Shown piece by piece: positions 35,361 to 44,160 of a stretch of DNA of 44,160 bases (its first letter is position 1; the number at the start of each line of letters is the position of its first letter). Position numbers and translations under genes: made by a program. This DNA is from Clostridiales bacterium. Lineage in GTDB: Bacteria; Bacillota; Clostridia; Christensenellales; CAG-314. The DNA lies in assembly GCA_003537755.1 (NCBI GenBank), contig DPQS01000026.1, forward strand, positions 1 through 44,160, given 5' to 3'. Below the pieces are notes generated by a model. It was not told the DNA's origin and made no database searches. It saw nothing but the letters and a program-made list of their open reading frames with translations.

Positions 35361-35402
35361 AAAATGAAACAAAACCATATAAAAATGAAACAAATCAATA
35401 TT
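35361..35402 (+). promoter_or_regulatory. tandem operator, probable AraC-regulator site
   Basis: AAAATGAAACAAAACCATAT (35361-35380) and AAAATGAAACAAATCAATAT (35382-35401) are direct repeats, 18 of 20 identical, at 21-bp period (two helical turns). The second copy abuts the -35 box at 35401. This is the arrangement expected for an AraC-type activator contacting RNA polymerase. Confidence 0.78.
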
Positions 35403-35429
35403 GAATGGGCCGTTTGCAAATGGTATAAT
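35401..35429 (+). promoter_or_regulatory. promoter of the mannosidase operon
   Basis: TTGAAT (35401-35406), 17 bases and TATAAT (35424-35429), directly after the tandem operator and 95 bp before the ATG at 35525. Confidence 0.8.
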
Positions 35430-35524
35430 GATTTCAGACAATCGAGAAGCGTGGATTTTTGCCCGATAAAGTGAGCAGAATATGCTTGTAGAATGTAACA
35501 GCTTTGCATGGAGTAAGAGAAAAG

Positions 35525-37984
35525 ATGTACGCCAAGTTAAACAATTGGACATTGACTTTTGACAACAAAACAATTTCCGCACAAGTCCCCGGGGATATTA
35601 CGGTGGATTTGTATCGCGCGGGATTGGTGAAGAATCCTTACTTCGGGTTGGACTACAAAGATATAGAGTGGGTTGCGCGTCGTGATTTTACATATCGGAC
35701 TACAATTTGCGCAGACAAAGAGTTGCTGAACAACCAATCGGTGACGGTGGTGTTCGACGGCATCGACGTCTTTGCCGACGTGTACCTCAACGGTACGCAT
35801 TTGGGTGCGATTAAAAATATGTTTTTGCAGTACCGCTACGAAATACGCAATTTGTTACACGAAGGCAACAATACGTTGACAGTGGAAATGCACAGCACGC
35901 TGAACGCAATGGACAAGATAGACACGACCGGATACTACGCAATCTTTAACGAAAAACGTATGTTCGTGCGCAAGGCTCAATGTCATTTCGGTTGGGACTG
36001 GGCGCCGAAAATATGTGCTTACGGCATTTGGAACGATGTCTACGTGGAGTGTGGCTGTAAACAAAAAATAAACGACGTATATGTGGTTGCCGATGACAAA
36101 GGCAACGCTGCGTTTTTTGTGGAATTAAACTACAATATCAACAGCACTTACGACACGCTCGGTGTAATGGTAAAGGGTAGTTACGAAGAAAAGCTTGACG
36201 ATAAATTGCATTTTTACGTATCGGACGAGCCTTTCGCCGAAGCCGACACGCAAAAAACGGTGGAAGTTGTCGGCAAAAAGAATTTTGCTTGTTTTGTCAA
36301 CCAATCGGCAAAGTTGTGGTGGCCTGTCGGATACGGTGAACAACCTTTGTACAATTACCGCGTCGAGTTGGAGCGCGACGGCAAAATAATCTCCGTAAAA
36401 AGCGGACGCTTTGCGTACCGTACCGTAAGCCTTGTGGAAGAGCCAAAGGGCGACACATTGTACGGCTACCAGTTGCAAATAAACGGCGTCGACGTGTTTG
36501 TAAAGGGTAGTAACTGGATCCCCATAGAGTGTTTTACGGGAGTTGTTACCGATGACAAATACCGCAGACTTACATCGCTTGCCAAAGACGGCAACTTCAA
36601 TATGTTGCGCGTGTGGGGCGGCGGCATTTACGAAAAGGACATCTTTTACGACTTGTGCGACGAACTGGGGCTTATGGTGTGGCAAGACATGATGCTTGCC
36701 TGTGCCGAAATCCCCGAGGACAATGCCGATTGGGTAAACAATATGCTTGCCGAAGTAGACTATCAGGTAAGGCGTTTACGCAATCACCCGTCTCTTGTAT
36801 ATTGGTGTGGCGGCAACGAAAAAACCGGTTGCTACGGTTTGTGCATTACAAAGGGTGAGTTTTTTACCGACGTTACCATGCGAGGGTTTGTTACAAATCT
36901 CGACCGTACGCGTCCGTTTGCCAAACAATCTCCGTGCAGTTGGACGGACCTCGGCAACGATGTAAACAGTGGTGAAACGCATCACAATTCATTTGAACGC
37001 GCCTTGTCGGAAGGTATGGACAAGTACCGCAGCCTTATTGCGCAAAACATTGTTCCGTTTGTTTCCGAAGCGGCATTGATGGGCCCCAACAGCGTGGAAA
37101 CGACCACTAAAATTTATCCGTCGGATAAATTGTGGCCGATGAATGAAATATGGGACGATCGTCTGATGAAAAACCCGTACAGCCCTTCGCCCATGACATT
37201 TGCCGACAGAGAATTGTACTACGCCGAAACACTGTACGGCAAAGTAAAAAGTCTTGCCGACTTTACGTTCAAAGGCATGACTGCGCATGCGGAAGGTATG
37301 CGTGCCGAAGCGGAGTTCACTCGTAGCAACAAAGGCATTTCGTCGGGATTTATGAACTGGATGTACAGCGACATCTGGCCGCAAGGTACCTGGGCGACGG
37401 TAGACTACTACTGCGAACCCAAGCAAGTGTACTACCAGATGAAGCGTAGTTACCAAACCGTGCTTGTTACGTTTACGCAAAATGCAGCCGGACAAACGGA
37501 ACTTGCGGTAGTCAACGACGGACTTACTCCCGTGGACGTTGACATTACATACGGCGTACGTACGTTGAGCGGAAAAACGTTGCGTGCAAAAACGGCAAAC
37601 GTAAGCAAATTGTGCAACCGTATGCAGAAATTCGTTACCGATTTAACTTGTAAGGTAAATGAATACCTGTATGTCGATTACGTAATCGACGGGCAAACTT
37701 ACACAAACGTTTATTCGCCAAGTATGTGGAGCGGTTACTTGTTTGACAGCGATTACACGGTTGCAACGCAACAACTCGACGACACGCATGGGTCGATATC
37801 GATAACCGCAAAAAAATTTGCAAAAGGCGTATTTGTACATTTTGTCGACAACTACAAGTATCGTTACGACGACAACTATGTAGACGTACAGGCAGGGGAA
37901 ACAAAAGTAATACACGTGACAAGCGACGAGCCGTTTGACGTAAACGACGTGATTGTCGATGACTTTGCCAAAGCGACAAAGTAG
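35525..37984 (+). CDS. beta-mannosidase, glycoside hydrolase family 2
   Basis: ATG at 35525 is chosen over an upstream TTG. The 819-aa enzyme removes terminal beta-mannose from mannan or N-glycan fragments. It has no signal peptide, so it works in the cytoplasm on imported oligosaccharides. The sugar-binding domain (1-170) has AQVPGDITVDLYRAG and FGWDWAPK, both beta-mannosidase marks. A beta-sandwich (about 175-300) and the TIM barrel follow (VKGSNWIPIE, LRVWGGGIYE). Catalytic residues are acid/base E432 (WCGGNEK) and nucleophile E515 (FVSEAA). Family members commonly have SEFG at the latter; SEAA is a variant. It heads the operon with the transporter genes. Confidence 0.92.
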   Translation: MYAKLNNWTLTFDNKTISAQVPGDITVDLYRAGLVKNPYFGLDYKDIEWVARRDFTYRTTICADKELLNNQSVTVVFDGIDVFADVYLNGTHLGAIKNMFLQYRYEIRNLLHEGNNTLTVEMHSTLNAMDKIDTTGYYAIFNEKRMFVRKAQCHFGWDWAPKICAYGIWNDVYVECGCKQKINDVYVVADDKGNAAFFVELNYNINSTYDTLGVMVKGSYEEKLDDKLHFYVSDEPFAEADTQKTVEVVGKKNFACFVNQSAKLWWPVGYGEQPLYNYRVELERDGKIISVKSGRFAYRTVSLVEEPKGDTLYGYQLQINGVDVFVKGSNWIPIECFTGVVTDDKYRRLTSLAKDGNFNMLRVWGGGIYEKDIFYDLCDELGLMVWQDMMLACAEIPEDNADWVNNMLAEVDYQVRRLRNHPSLVYWCGGNEKTGCYGLCITKGEFFTDVTMRGFVTNLDRTRPFAKQSPCSWTDLGNDVNSGETHHNSFERALSEGMDKYRSLIAQNIVPFVSEAALMGPNSVETTTKIYPSDKLWPMNEIWDDRLMKNPYSPSPMTFADRELYYAETLYGKVKSLADFTFKGMTAHAEGMRAEAEFTRSNKGISSGFMNWMYSDIWPQGTWATVDYYCEPKQVYYQMKRSYQTVLVTFTQNAAGQTELAVVNDGLTPVDVDITYGVRTLSGKTLRAKTANVSKLCNRMQKFVTDLTCKVNEYLYVDYVIDGQTYTNVYSPSMWSGYLFDSDYTVATQQLDDTHGSISITAKKFAKGVFVHFVDNYKYRYDDNYVDVQAGETKVIHVTSDEPFDVNDVIVDDFAKATK

Positions 37985-38088
37985 ACAGATTTTGTACAGA
38001 AACGCTCGAAGGTTGTAAACAAACAAAAACAATTACTACACACACTCGGCTTAGAAGACTGTTTAAGCATTGTAACGGAGGCATCAAA

Positions 38089-39744
38089 ATGAAAACAAAA
38101 AGAATCGCACTTGTTTTGCTTACTGTGTTGCTGTTTGCGACATTGACGACTGTGTTTGTCGCATGTGACGGCGGTAGCGGAGATAAGGACCTGGACGACG
38201 CTATAAAAAGCGGCAAATTGATACTTAACGTTGCTACCTATGACGGCGGCATCGGTACTGACTGGATCAAGCAATCCAAGACGGAGTTCGAAGCATTGTA
38301 TGCAAACACCAAGTTCGGTGACAAAACGGGCGTGTACGTCAATACCGTCGGCAACAAGCAAATGGGCGGTAATACGATCGAAAACGATTCGCTGAAGTAC
38401 GACGTGTACTTTACCGAAATGGTCAACTACTATTCGTTTGTCAACAAAGGCAAACTTGCCGACATTTCCGACATTGTCAAGGGTGCGTATCCGACGGAGT
38501 TCGGAGCGGGAGCCGACGAAGGTACTATCGAAAGCAAACTTCAACCGTCCTGGCAGCAATATCTTACCGCAAAAGACGGCAAATACTACGGCATCCCCTT
38601 TTATGACGGAATATACGGCATTTTTTACGACGTTGACCTGTTTGAAGAAAACAATTGGTATTTCAACAAGACGGGCGTATTCGGTGGCGCGGGAGAAAAA
38701 AGTGTGGGTCTGGACGGAATTCCGAATACGGACGATGACGGATTGCCCACGACATATGCGCAGTTCAACGAAATGTTGTACGGTATAGCAAGTACCGGTA
38801 CGGTTCCGTTTTCGTATGCGGGCGGAGTAGAGTACGTGCAACGTATGCTTGCCAACTTGTGGTCCAACTACGAAGGACTCGACCAGATGCTGCTCAACAA
38901 CACATTCAGCGGTACGGCAAACAGCATTGTCAAGTCTTTTGACGGTGAGGGCAAACCCGTCGTCGAGGCTACCGCAATTAACGGCACAAACGGTTACTTG
39001 TTGCAAAAACAAGCGGGCAAATACTACGCGTTGGACTTCTTGCAAAACGTAATGCTTGGCAGTACCGACAACTACAGCGGCAGCATTGTCAACGGCAACG
39101 GCTTCCGTCAAGCTCAGACAAACTTTGTGACGGGCAAGTACAAGAATGGCTCTACGGTATACGCTATGCTTGTGGACGGCGTGTGGTGGGAAAACGAAGC
39201 CACAACCGACTTTGACCTTGTTGCCAAGCGCAATCCCGACCAAACCAAAGCTACTCGTAAGTTCGGTTTTATGCCCGTACCCAAAGCGACCGACAACCAA
39301 ACCTACACCAAGCAAACGCTTGTGTCGCAAAACAACAGTTATTGCTTTGTCAATGCCAACAGCGAACATCTTGACGTTGCCAAGCTCTTCCTGCAATTTG
39401 TGCATACCGACAAACAACTTGCCAACTTTACGACAGGTACTTCGGTAACGCGCTCTTTGAATTACACAATGGACAAAACGCAACTTGCCAAATGTTCCTA
39501 CTACGGACAAAGCATCTACCGTATGAAGAAGAACACAGACATCTACTATCCCGTATCGTCGGTTGAATTTGTAATCAACAACATCGGCTACTTCGACTTT
39601 GAAACAAGTTGGTGCTGGATGAGCAAAAACGGTACTACGCAAAGTACCGAAGTGCTTTCTCGCTTCGCCAATGGCGAAACGGCACAACAATACTTCAACG
39701 GCTTGTCCACTTACTTCAGTGCAAACGGCTGGAAAGGAAAGTAA
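38089..39744 (+). CDS. sugar-binding lipoprotein of CUT1 ABC transporter
   Basis: The 551-aa protein has a lipobox FVAC (Cys about 27), then the two-lobe solute-binding fold: LILNVATYDGG, FTEMVNYYSFVNKGKLADIS, YYGIPFYDGIYGIFYDVDLF, and PVSSVEFVINNIGYFDF. It is longer than MalE (about 400), as in binding proteins for larger oligosaccharides. ACGGAGG precedes the ATG. It is 104 bp after the mannosidase and is followed by two permease genes, so it likely captures mannosyl oligosaccharides outside the cell. Confidence 0.88.
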   Translation: MKTKRIALVLLTVLLFATLTTVFVACDGGSGDKDLDDAIKSGKLILNVATYDGGIGTDWIKQSKTEFEALYANTKFGDKTGVYVNTVGNKQMGGNTIENDSLKYDVYFTEMVNYYSFVNKGKLADISDIVKGAYPTEFGAGADEGTIESKLQPSWQQYLTAKDGKYYGIPFYDGIYGIFYDVDLFEENNWYFNKTGVFGGAGEKSVGLDGIPNTDDDGLPTTYAQFNEMLYGIASTGTVPFSYAGGVEYVQRMLANLWSNYEGLDQMLLNNTFSGTANSIVKSFDGEGKPVVEATAINGTNGYLLQKQAGKYYALDFLQNVMLGSTDNYSGSIVNGNGFRQAQTNFVTGKYKNGSTVYAMLVDGVWWENEATTDFDLVAKRNPDQTKATRKFGFMPVPKATDNQTYTKQTLVSQNNSYCFVNANSEHLDVAKLFLQFVHTDKQLANFTTGTSVTRSLNYTMDKTQLAKCSYYGQSIYRMKKNTDIYYPVSSVEFVINNIGYFDFETSWCWMSKNGTTQSTEVLSRFANGETAQQYFNGLSTYFSANGWKGK

Positions 39745-39764
39745 ACAAAAGTCAGCGCATCGAT

Positions 39765-39791
39765 GCCGACAAGGTGATTGTAATTGTCGGC
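39765..39791 (+). promoter_or_regulatory. hairpin between binding-protein and permease genes
   Basis: GCCGACAA (39765-39772) pairs perfectly with TTGTCGGC (39784-39791), without a T-run. A second stem, GCATTG/CAATGT, follows near 39810-39830. Such hairpins after a binding-protein gene protect its mRNA and lower expression of the downstream permeases. Confidence 0.6.
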
Positions 39792-39847
39792 AGAGGTAAC
39801 GGCTTTGCGCATTGTACGGCGCAATGTAAACACAACAAAGGAAGCGT

Positions 39848-40765
39848 ATGGATATGACTTCTAAAAAGAAAAAATCCAAACGGAACAGAAGCGAGAAATT
39901 GTTCTTTTGGCTGCTTGTAGCATTGCCGCTGTTGCAATTTGCGGTGTTCTACATCGGCGTCAATTTCAACAGTATTCTGCTTGCGTTCAAAAGTTACAAC
40001 GCCACCGACGGTACGCAAACGTGGGTGTGGTTTGACAACTTTGTTTCCGTCTGGAAAGAACTTGCGGACGGCACGTTGCTGATAAGGCTGGGTAATTCGG
40101 TGCTGGTGTGGCTACTCACAACGGTGCTCGGCACGGTGATAGCGGTAGTGTTCAGTTACTACATTTTCAAAAAACGCTTTGCGCACAAAACCTTTAAGTT
40201 TATGTTGTTTTTGCCGACGGTATTGCCTGCCGTATTGCTGACAACGGTGTTTGTATTTTTTGCACAAGTAGCCTGGCCGCCTGTTGCAAAACTGTTTACC
40301 GGTGAGGAAAGCGCATTGTTGTACAGCGACGCTACTCGTATGCCGGCGGTAATGTTGTACACGTTGTTTATCGGGCTGGGAACGCAAGTGTTGCTGTACA
40401 GCGGCTCGATGGAGCAAATAGATCCATCCATGCTGGAAGCGGCAAAGATAGACGGCGCTCCGCCGATAGTGGAGTTTACCAAGATAGTCGTCCCTCAGAT
40501 ACTGGGCACTATTTCGACGTTTCTTATTGCCGGCATTGCAACGATATTTACCAATCAGGCGCACATCTACGAGTTTTACGGCGTGGGCGTCAGCGACGCT
40601 CGTTTTACCACAATAGGCTACTATCTGTTCCGTCTGGTAAACATTCCCAATCTCGGAAACTACTACTATCCTTATGCCGCCGCGCTCGGTTTGTGCTGTA
40701 CGCTTGTGGCATTGCCTTTGACTTTGCTTGCAAAGAAAGGTCTTGACAAATTGGTGGGGGATTAG
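39848..40765 (+). CDS. CUT1 sugar permease, MalF type
   Basis: The 305-aa protein has an N-terminal helix (about 20-42), then five more (about 82-104, 114-138, 165-185, 215-240, 270-295). The ATPase-docking EAA loop is LEAAKIDGAPPIVEFTKIVV (about 198-217). AAAGGAAG precedes the ATG. It pairs with the MalG-type protein 4 bases downstream to form the channel. Substrate inferred from the mannosidase upstream. Confidence 0.92.
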   Translation: MDMTSKKKKSKRNRSEKLFFWLLVALPLLQFAVFYIGVNFNSILLAFKSYNATDGTQTWVWFDNFVSVWKELADGTLLIRLGNSVLVWLLTTVLGTVIAVVFSYYIFKKRFAHKTFKFMLFLPTVLPAVLLTTVFVFFAQVAWPPVAKLFTGEESALLYSDATRMPAVMLYTLFIGLGTQVLLYSGSMEQIDPSMLEAAKIDGAPPIVEFTKIVVPQILGTISTFLIAGIATIFTNQAHIYEFYGVGVSDARFTTIGYYLFRLVNIPNLGNYYYPYAAALGLCCTLVALPLTLLAKKGLDKLVGD

Positions 40766-40769
40766 GTTT

Positions 40770-41657
40770 ATGAACAAACTCGGTAAACAACTAAAATCCA
40801 CCAATTGGGTGCACATAGTAATCCTTTGTGTGTTGGTGTTGTACGCAGTACTTTTGCTTGTACCTGCCGCGTGGACAATTATGTCGTCCTTTAAGTCGGT
40901 GGACGAGTGGGACTGGGACAATAACTACTTCGGCTTCCCCAATGAGTTCAGTTTCGACAACTACGTTGCTGCATACAAGTACTTCAACGTGCGCACCGAA
41001 ACGGACGGCAGGCAAGTGTTTATGCCGGAACAATTTTTGTACTCGCTGTTGTATGCCGGCGGTTGCGCAATTGCGGCTACGCTTACGCCGTGCATTGTGG
41101 CGTATGCCGTTGCAAGACTGCACAACAAGTTTGGCAAAGTGATTTACACAATCGTAATCATTGCAATGGCTTTGCCAATTGTCGGCAGTTTGCCAAGCGA
41201 AATTCAGATGGCAAAGGCAACGGGGCTGTACGGGCATATCTGGGGACAGTGGATAATGAAGATGAACTTCCTCGGAGTGTACTTCCTTGTGTTCCATGCG
41301 CAGTTTAAGGCAATACCTATGGACTACACCGAAGCGGCGCAAATCGACGGCGCAAGCAATTTCGCCATCATGACCAACGTAATCATGCCGCTTGCGTGGA
41401 GTACGATTTCGGCTGTACTGCTGCTCAACTTCATCACCTATTGGAATGACTACCAAATCCCGATGATTTACATCAAGGACTACCCCGTGCTTGCGTACGG
41501 TATGTTCAGTTTCTACCAAAGTACCGAAACGGCAATACAGTCTGTACCCGTCAAACTTGCGGGAATTTTGCTTATGGCAATACCCATAATAATTATGTTT
41601 GCCGTATTCAACAAAAAGCTGATGGTCAACCTGTCCGTCGGCGGAATCAAGGGCTGA
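40770..41657 (+). CDS. CUT1 sugar permease, MalG type
   Basis: ATG at 40770 follows GGATTAGG; the frame is open further upstream inside the MalF gene without a site. The 295-aa protein has six membrane helices, with the first at about 13-33. The EAA loop reads TEAAQIDGASNFAIMTNVIM (about 190-209). The C-terminus ends KKLMVNLSVGGIKG, the standard MalG family ending. No ATPase gene follows, so the energy subunit must come from elsewhere (31671-32405 or a shared MsmK). Confidence 0.93.
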   Translation: MNKLGKQLKSTNWVHIVILCVLVLYAVLLLVPAAWTIMSSFKSVDEWDWDNNYFGFPNEFSFDNYVAAYKYFNVRTETDGRQVFMPEQFLYSLLYAGGCAIAATLTPCIVAYAVARLHNKFGKVIYTIVIIAMALPIVGSLPSEIQMAKATGLYGHIWGQWIMKMNFLGVYFLVFHAQFKAIPMDYTEAAQIDGASNFAIMTNVIMPLAWSTISAVLLLNFITYWNDYQIPMIYIKDYPVLAYGMFSFYQSTETAIQSVPVKLAGILLMAIPIIIMFAVFNKKLMVNLSVGGIKG

Positions 41658-41671
41658 CAACGGAGACAACT

Positions 41672-44160
41672 ATGACAAAGAAAACAAAAATAATCGCCCT
41701 TACGCTTGCTGCGGCAATGCTTGTTTCGGCAACGGTACTGTGCTTGTTTGCCTTTGCCGCAAACGACTCGACTTTGCCCGAAAAGGTGTTTGTAGGCGAC
41801 TCGGTAACTATTCCCGACAAAACGCTTAGCCTGAACGGTGAAAGTAAAGCGGCAACGGTGACCGTAACTATGCCCGACGGCGGCCTGTTTGGCGGTAACA
41901 GAATCATGGCAAGCCTGGCAGGCAAATACAACGTTACGTACAGTGCGACAATCGGCGGACAATTTGTGACGGAACAGGCGTCGTTTGTGGCGTTGCGCCG
42001 TCCCAAAGATATGTTTGTCGCAAACAAGTACGCAACTGCGGAAACAGGAAACTTTACGGCAGGCGAGTTCCGCTACAACGGTGTGCTGCTTACAATGAAA
42101 AACAACGCCGAAGTTACATTTGACAAAGTAATAGACGTAACCGACTTTACGCGGGCGGACGAGTTTCTCGACTTTATGGTTGTGCCCTCTGCGGAAGGTA
42201 AAAACGACTTTGCAGAGCTGGTAATCACTCTGACCGATGCGGAAAATTCCGCTAACGTAGTTAAAATTTCCGTCAAAGACGGCGGTGCGGAAAACCTTAA
42301 CGGGCGCGGAAGTTACCTTAAAATCGGCGCAAACAACCAGACCATTGGTGGTTACGAGTATTTTTGGGATTGGGTAAACAATATTCCCGGTGAAACAAAA
42401 TTCAACACTTTCTTTAAGTTCGGCACGCCTACATGGATGAGCTTTCGCGGAATCAAGGACAGCGACAACGACGGTTACTATTCGATGAATCTCGGACTCG
42501 ACTACGCCGACAAAGCGTTTTACGTTTCACGTTACTGGGGACACGATTACACCGTCAAGGTGTGTGACCTCGATGATGTGGCTTTGTACGGCTCGGACGT
42601 TTGGCGCGGTTTTACAAGCGGAAAAATGAAAGTTAGTTTTTCCGTCAGCGGTTTGACCTCGGCAAGCGCAAAGGTGCTTGTCGGTAATGTGTGCGGTTTC
42701 GACTTGTCTGCGGAAATGTACGAAGACACTACGGCTCCGCAAATTGTGCTTGACGGCAATGCTGATAATCCTCCCCGTTCGGTGGTAGGCGCAACGTACA
42801 AAGTATTCGACGCAGTTGCCGCGGACGACCTCGATGATAACATCGCCGTGCAAACAACGGTAAAATACGTTTACGGCGGTACGGAATACAATGTGAACGT
42901 CGTTGACGGTAAGTTTACAACCAATTATCAAGGCAAATATACGATAACTTACATTGCGACCGACCGCAGCGGCAACACGTCAGACAAACAAGTTGATGTG
43001 TACTGCGACGTTGTAAAACCGGACGTTACAATCGATGTGGCGCAAACCGACGTTACGTGCGGATTGTTTGAGCAAGTGTCCGTCGCCGACGCAAAGTCCG
43101 TCAAGGTCAACGGCGAAGGCGTATTTAACGTATCGGCACGGCTTGTTGCGCCCGACGGCAAACAAGTACAGATAGAGGACAATACCTTTATCCCCGACCA
43201 AACGGGCAAATACATGCTTACGTATACTGCAACGGATTACGTAGGCAATGCCTACACAAGGCAGTTTACTATTACTGTAGAACCACTTACAAAGCCCGTG
43301 TTTGTAGCAAAACCCTACTTGCCCGTGGCGTTTATTTACGGTTTTAATTACGATTTGCCCGTAGCTCTTGCATACGAGGGCAAAGGTACTGCGATTCCGG
43401 CAAAAATCTACGTAGACAATGTCGAGCTAAACGGCGCGTTTACGCCGGGCGAAGCCCAGGTGACAAACGGGCAAGTTGCCGTCAGGTATGTTGCGCAAGG
43501 TACAAGCGGAACAGCCGAATACCAAACCGTGGTAAAGGTGGTTGCTCCCGTAGTAACGCAAGGTGAAGCGACTTACATCGACCAATCGGCGTACTTTGTT
43601 ACAAGCAACGTAACGGCGACAATGGAAAAGGACTTTGTTTCCGTTGTATTTGGCGTAGGCGGCAAGTTTGTTTTTGCAAACAAACTTAACGCACGCGCGG
43701 CAGGCTTAACTTTCGTGTGCGCCGACAAAACATTCGACAGTGTGCAAGTGGTATTGTCCGACAGTACCGACGTAAACAAAGTAGTTACCATTACAATCAC
43801 CTATGCGGACGGCAAGTATTTCGTGACTTTGCCGCATGACGGCAACTTGTACAATCTCGGTCAGAAGGGTAAAAGTATCGGCGTGTCGTACAACAACGGC
43901 AATTACTCTGTTGTCGGGGTTGACAATGCCGTTTGCGGAAAAATTGCCTATTACGACAACGGCAATGCGTTTGAAGGTTTCGGTGACGCTGTGTACATCG
44001 GCGTGGCATGCAACACGCAAAGCGGCGCGACGATCAACTTTACAAACATTGTCAACCAAACATTGGGACACCGTTCTTCGGTGGGTGTAATCGGTTCGAC
44101 CGACCTTATCGCTCCGCAAATCGTTGTCGATGACGACGCGGACAATAACTATAATATCGG
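41672..44160 (+). CDS. large secreted protein with Ig-like repeats, cut by window end
   Basis: ATG at 41672 follows CGGAGA, 14 bp after the MalG-type gene. The frame is open to the last base (829 codons, no stop). A signal peptide covers about 1-29 (LTLAAAMLVSATVLCLFAFA-AN). Residues 30-350 form unknown beta-rich domains, including one with WDWVNNIPGETKFNTFFKFG that looks like a lectin or carbohydrate-binding module. From about 370 come DUF5011/HYR-like Ig repeats, DTTAPQIVLDG...GKYTITYIATDRSGN and GKYMLTYTATDYVGN, with a further start DLIAPQIVVDDDADN at the edge. It is probably a surface protein that binds or degrades the mannoside polymer. Catalytic domain, if any, is outside the window. 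Confidence 0.82.
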   Translation, partial: MTKKTKIIALTLAAAMLVSATVLCLFAFAANDSTLPEKVFVGDSVTIPDKTLSLNGESKAATVTVTMPDGGLFGGNRIMASLAGKYNVTYSATIGGQFVTEQASFVALRRPKDMFVANKYATAETGNFTAGEFRYNGVLLTMKNNAEVTFDKVIDVTDFTRADEFLDFMVVPSAEGKNDFAELVITLTDAENSANVVKISVKDGGAENLNGRGSYLKIGANNQTIGGYEYFWDWVNNIPGETKFNTFFKFGTPTWMSFRGIKDSDNDGYYSMNLGLDYADKAFYVSRYWGHDYTVKVCDLDDVALYGSDVWRGFTSGKMKVSFSVSGLTSASAKVLVGNVCGFDLSAEMYEDTTAPQIVLDGNADNPPRSVVGATYKVFDAVAADDLDDNIAVQTTVKYVYGGTEYNVNVVDGKFTTNYQGKYTITYIATDRSGNTSDKQVDVYCDVVKPDVTIDVAQTDVTCGLFEQVSVADAKSVKVNGEGVFNVSARLVAPDGKQVQIEDNTFIPDQTGKYMLTYTATDYVGNAYTRQFTITVEPLTKPVFVAKPYLPVAFIYGFNYDLPVALAYEGKGTAIPAKIYVDNVELNGAFTPGEAQVTNGQVAVRYVAQGTSGTAEYQTVVKVVAPVVTQGEATYIDQSAYFVTSNVTATMEKDFVSVVFGVGGKFVFANKLNARAAGLTFVCADKTFDSVQVVLSDSTDVNKVVTITITYADGKYFVTLPHDGNLYNLGQKGKSIGVSYNNGNYSVVGVDNAVCGKIAYYDNGNAFEGFGDAVYIGVACNTQSGATINFTNIVNQTLGHRSSVGVIGSTDLIAPQIVVDDDADNNYNI

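Noticed and set aside
37876..39879. 667-codon minus-strand open frame opposite the sugar-binding protein gene
   Set aside because: It is the antisense shadow of the lipoprotein gene with its biased codons; composition is not protein-like and no start signal is seen.

Overview
The window looks like chromosome from an anaerobic Gram-positive bacterium of the Clostridia type (Bacillota), probably an uncultured gut lineage. The reasons are good AGGAG ribosome sites, several lipobox lipoproteins, Gram-positive style surface proteins (Flg_new/InlB-B-like and NEAT-like repeats, C-terminal membrane anchor), Trk potassium uptake and CUT1 sugar transporters, and no outer-membrane genes. Taxonomy is inference. 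All annotation is by reading the sequence; no search was run.

Region A (1-12.3 kb) is an AT-rich, one-direction defence island. It holds an AbiEi/AbiEii toxin-antitoxin pair, a GIY-YIG/RAMA/EVE-like gene split by one in-frame TGA, a type I restriction-modification system (hsdR-hsdM-hsdS), a 78-aa protein with an amphipathic tail, a 4-TM membrane protein, a Septu-like ATPase/HNH pair (PtuA/PtuB) and a possible PD-(D/E)xK protein. From hsdR to the last of these the genes overlap or nearly touch, so they probably form one transcript. The right edge of the island appears to cut into a surface-protein gene near 12.27 kb.

Region B (12.2-17.2 kb) holds that 5'-truncated surface protein, a frameshifted NEAT-like surface protein, an ISL3 transposase fragment, a GNAT acetyltransferase, a glycerol-1-phosphate dehydrogenase-like enzyme and intergenic palindromes. 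Region C (17.3-24.4 kb) is a MacB/FtsX-type ABC exporter operon with a lipoprotein, then trkA-trkH with a clear promoter and a structured leader, then an array of intergenic repeats.

Region D (24.6-30.2 kb) has an M3-like lipoprotein peptidase, a membrane protein with a degenerate Mrr-like nuclease domain, a decayed small gene and an orphan lipoprotein. Region E (30.2 kb to the end) is a mannoside-use locus: manA; a four-gene operon with a TOBE-less CUT1-type ATPase and three membrane proteins; a divergent AraC regulator; then GH2 beta-mannosidase, a sugar-binding lipoprotein, two CUT1 permeases and a large Ig-repeat surface protein that runs off the window. A 21-bp-period direct repeat next to the mannosidase promoter is a strong candidate AraC operator. 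The downstream transporter has no ATPase of its own, so it probably relies on the one at 31.7 kb or another shared subunit.

The best leads for something new are the unknown small/membrane pair between hsdS and ptuA, the TGA-split nuclease gene, the ATPase plus three-membrane-protein operon, and the trkA leader.
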